This document shows positions 21,521 to 21,590 of a stretch of DNA of 21,590 nt, in pieces. The notes under the pieces were generated by a model that saw only the letters and a list, made by a program, of their open reading frames with translations, was not told where the DNA came from and made no database searches. How positions within the stretch are numbered: position 1 is the stretch's first letter; the number at the start of each line of letters is the position of its first letter. Position numbers and translations under genes: made by a program. Source of the DNA: JANNRW01 sp031401815 (GTDB taxonomy: Bacteria > Desulfobacterota > Desulfuromonadia > Geobacterales > DSM-12255). The stretch is from the NCBI GenBank assembly GCA_031401815.1, contig JANNRW010000183.1, forward strand, positions 1-21,590. Reading direction: 5' to 3'.

Positions 21521-21590
21521 TATCATGTATGCAGACAACATTACCCGCTCAATGCAGAGATGTCTTGACGAGACCGCTCGCCGCAGAAAG
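21515..21590 (-). repeat. 76-bp inverted repeat, arm 2 (probable fold-back artefact)
   Basis: The last 76 bases are the exact reverse complement of 21158-21233 and run to the end. At the junction UvrB coding sense is lost: the residues before LTKRM should be a V-L-V-T-T-like strand, not LSAYMI. The short word CAGGGT at the junction is consistent with strand switching by microhomology. Confidence 0.85.

Noticed and set aside
21521..21541. A uvrB start codon at 21541
   Set aside because: These codons come from the inverted copy of uvrB's own interior; UvrB is about 660 residues and its true start lies outside the window.

Overview
The window looks like chromosomal DNA of a deltaproteobacterium (Desulfuromonadota, probably Geobacter-like). 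The reasons are the arsenosugar-type genes, the moderate GC content, and dispersed intergenic repeats of the kinds I associate with that group: a CCACAGAGAC inverted repeat, an 8-bp GACCCTCC tandem array and a CCCTTCGACAGGCTCAGG-like element. The taxon is an inference from gene content. The right end carries an exact inverted copy of nearby sequence, which suggests a contig end with a fold-back chimera.

Layout. (1) 105-3473, minus strand: a tight four-gene operon (VTT/TVP38 membrane protein, arsS radical SAM, DUF3047 protein, TIGR04283-type glycosyltransferase). Every junction is a 4-nt ATGA overlap. (2) 3624-5225: a large GT-C membrane glycosyltransferase. (3) 5341-7046: znuA-znuC-type metal uptake genes with no permease gene beside them. 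(4) 7337-8955: a PhnD-like binding protein translationally coupled to queC (preQ0 synthesis), followed by a clear terminator. (5) 9054-9807: a toxin-antitoxin pair with a palindromic operator. (6) 9936-16053: the most interesting block. It holds a DNA cytosine-5 methyltransferase, a decayed vsr endonuclease gene, a 1007-residue protein carrying two different GHKL ATPase modules (MORC/MutL-like in front, histidine-kinase-like behind), and a 535-residue protein whose front looks like a phosphoacceptor receiver domain. I read this as a conflict or defence operon built from modification, nuclease, ATPase and phosphorelay parts. (7) 16075-18036: two uncharacterised genes (one an HExxH zincin) leading into folE2. 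(8) 18043-18135: a compact cluster of direct repeats, three DnaA boxes and AT-rich repeats. (9) 18147-20015: a TIGR04282-type glycosyltransferase, a repeat element and a zinc alcohol dehydrogenase. (10) 20149-20803: a second toxin-antitoxin pair (VapBC) with a promoter-embedded operator. (11) 20876-21520: the 3' part of uvrB on the minus strand, ending in the inverted artefact.

How they fit together. queC and folE2 act in the same 7-deazaguanine/folate supply route and flank the accessory block (TA pair plus methyltransferase/ATPase system), so that block may be an insertion between housekeeping genes. The two arsenosugar-type glycosyltransferases lie at opposite sides of the window; no arsM methyltransferase is present. 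In the accessory operon the vsr frame has three frameshifts and two in-frame stops, yet its old stop codon still overlaps the start of the ATPase gene. An intact ancestor therefore most likely had a coupled methyltransferase-nuclease-ATPase-receiver operon.
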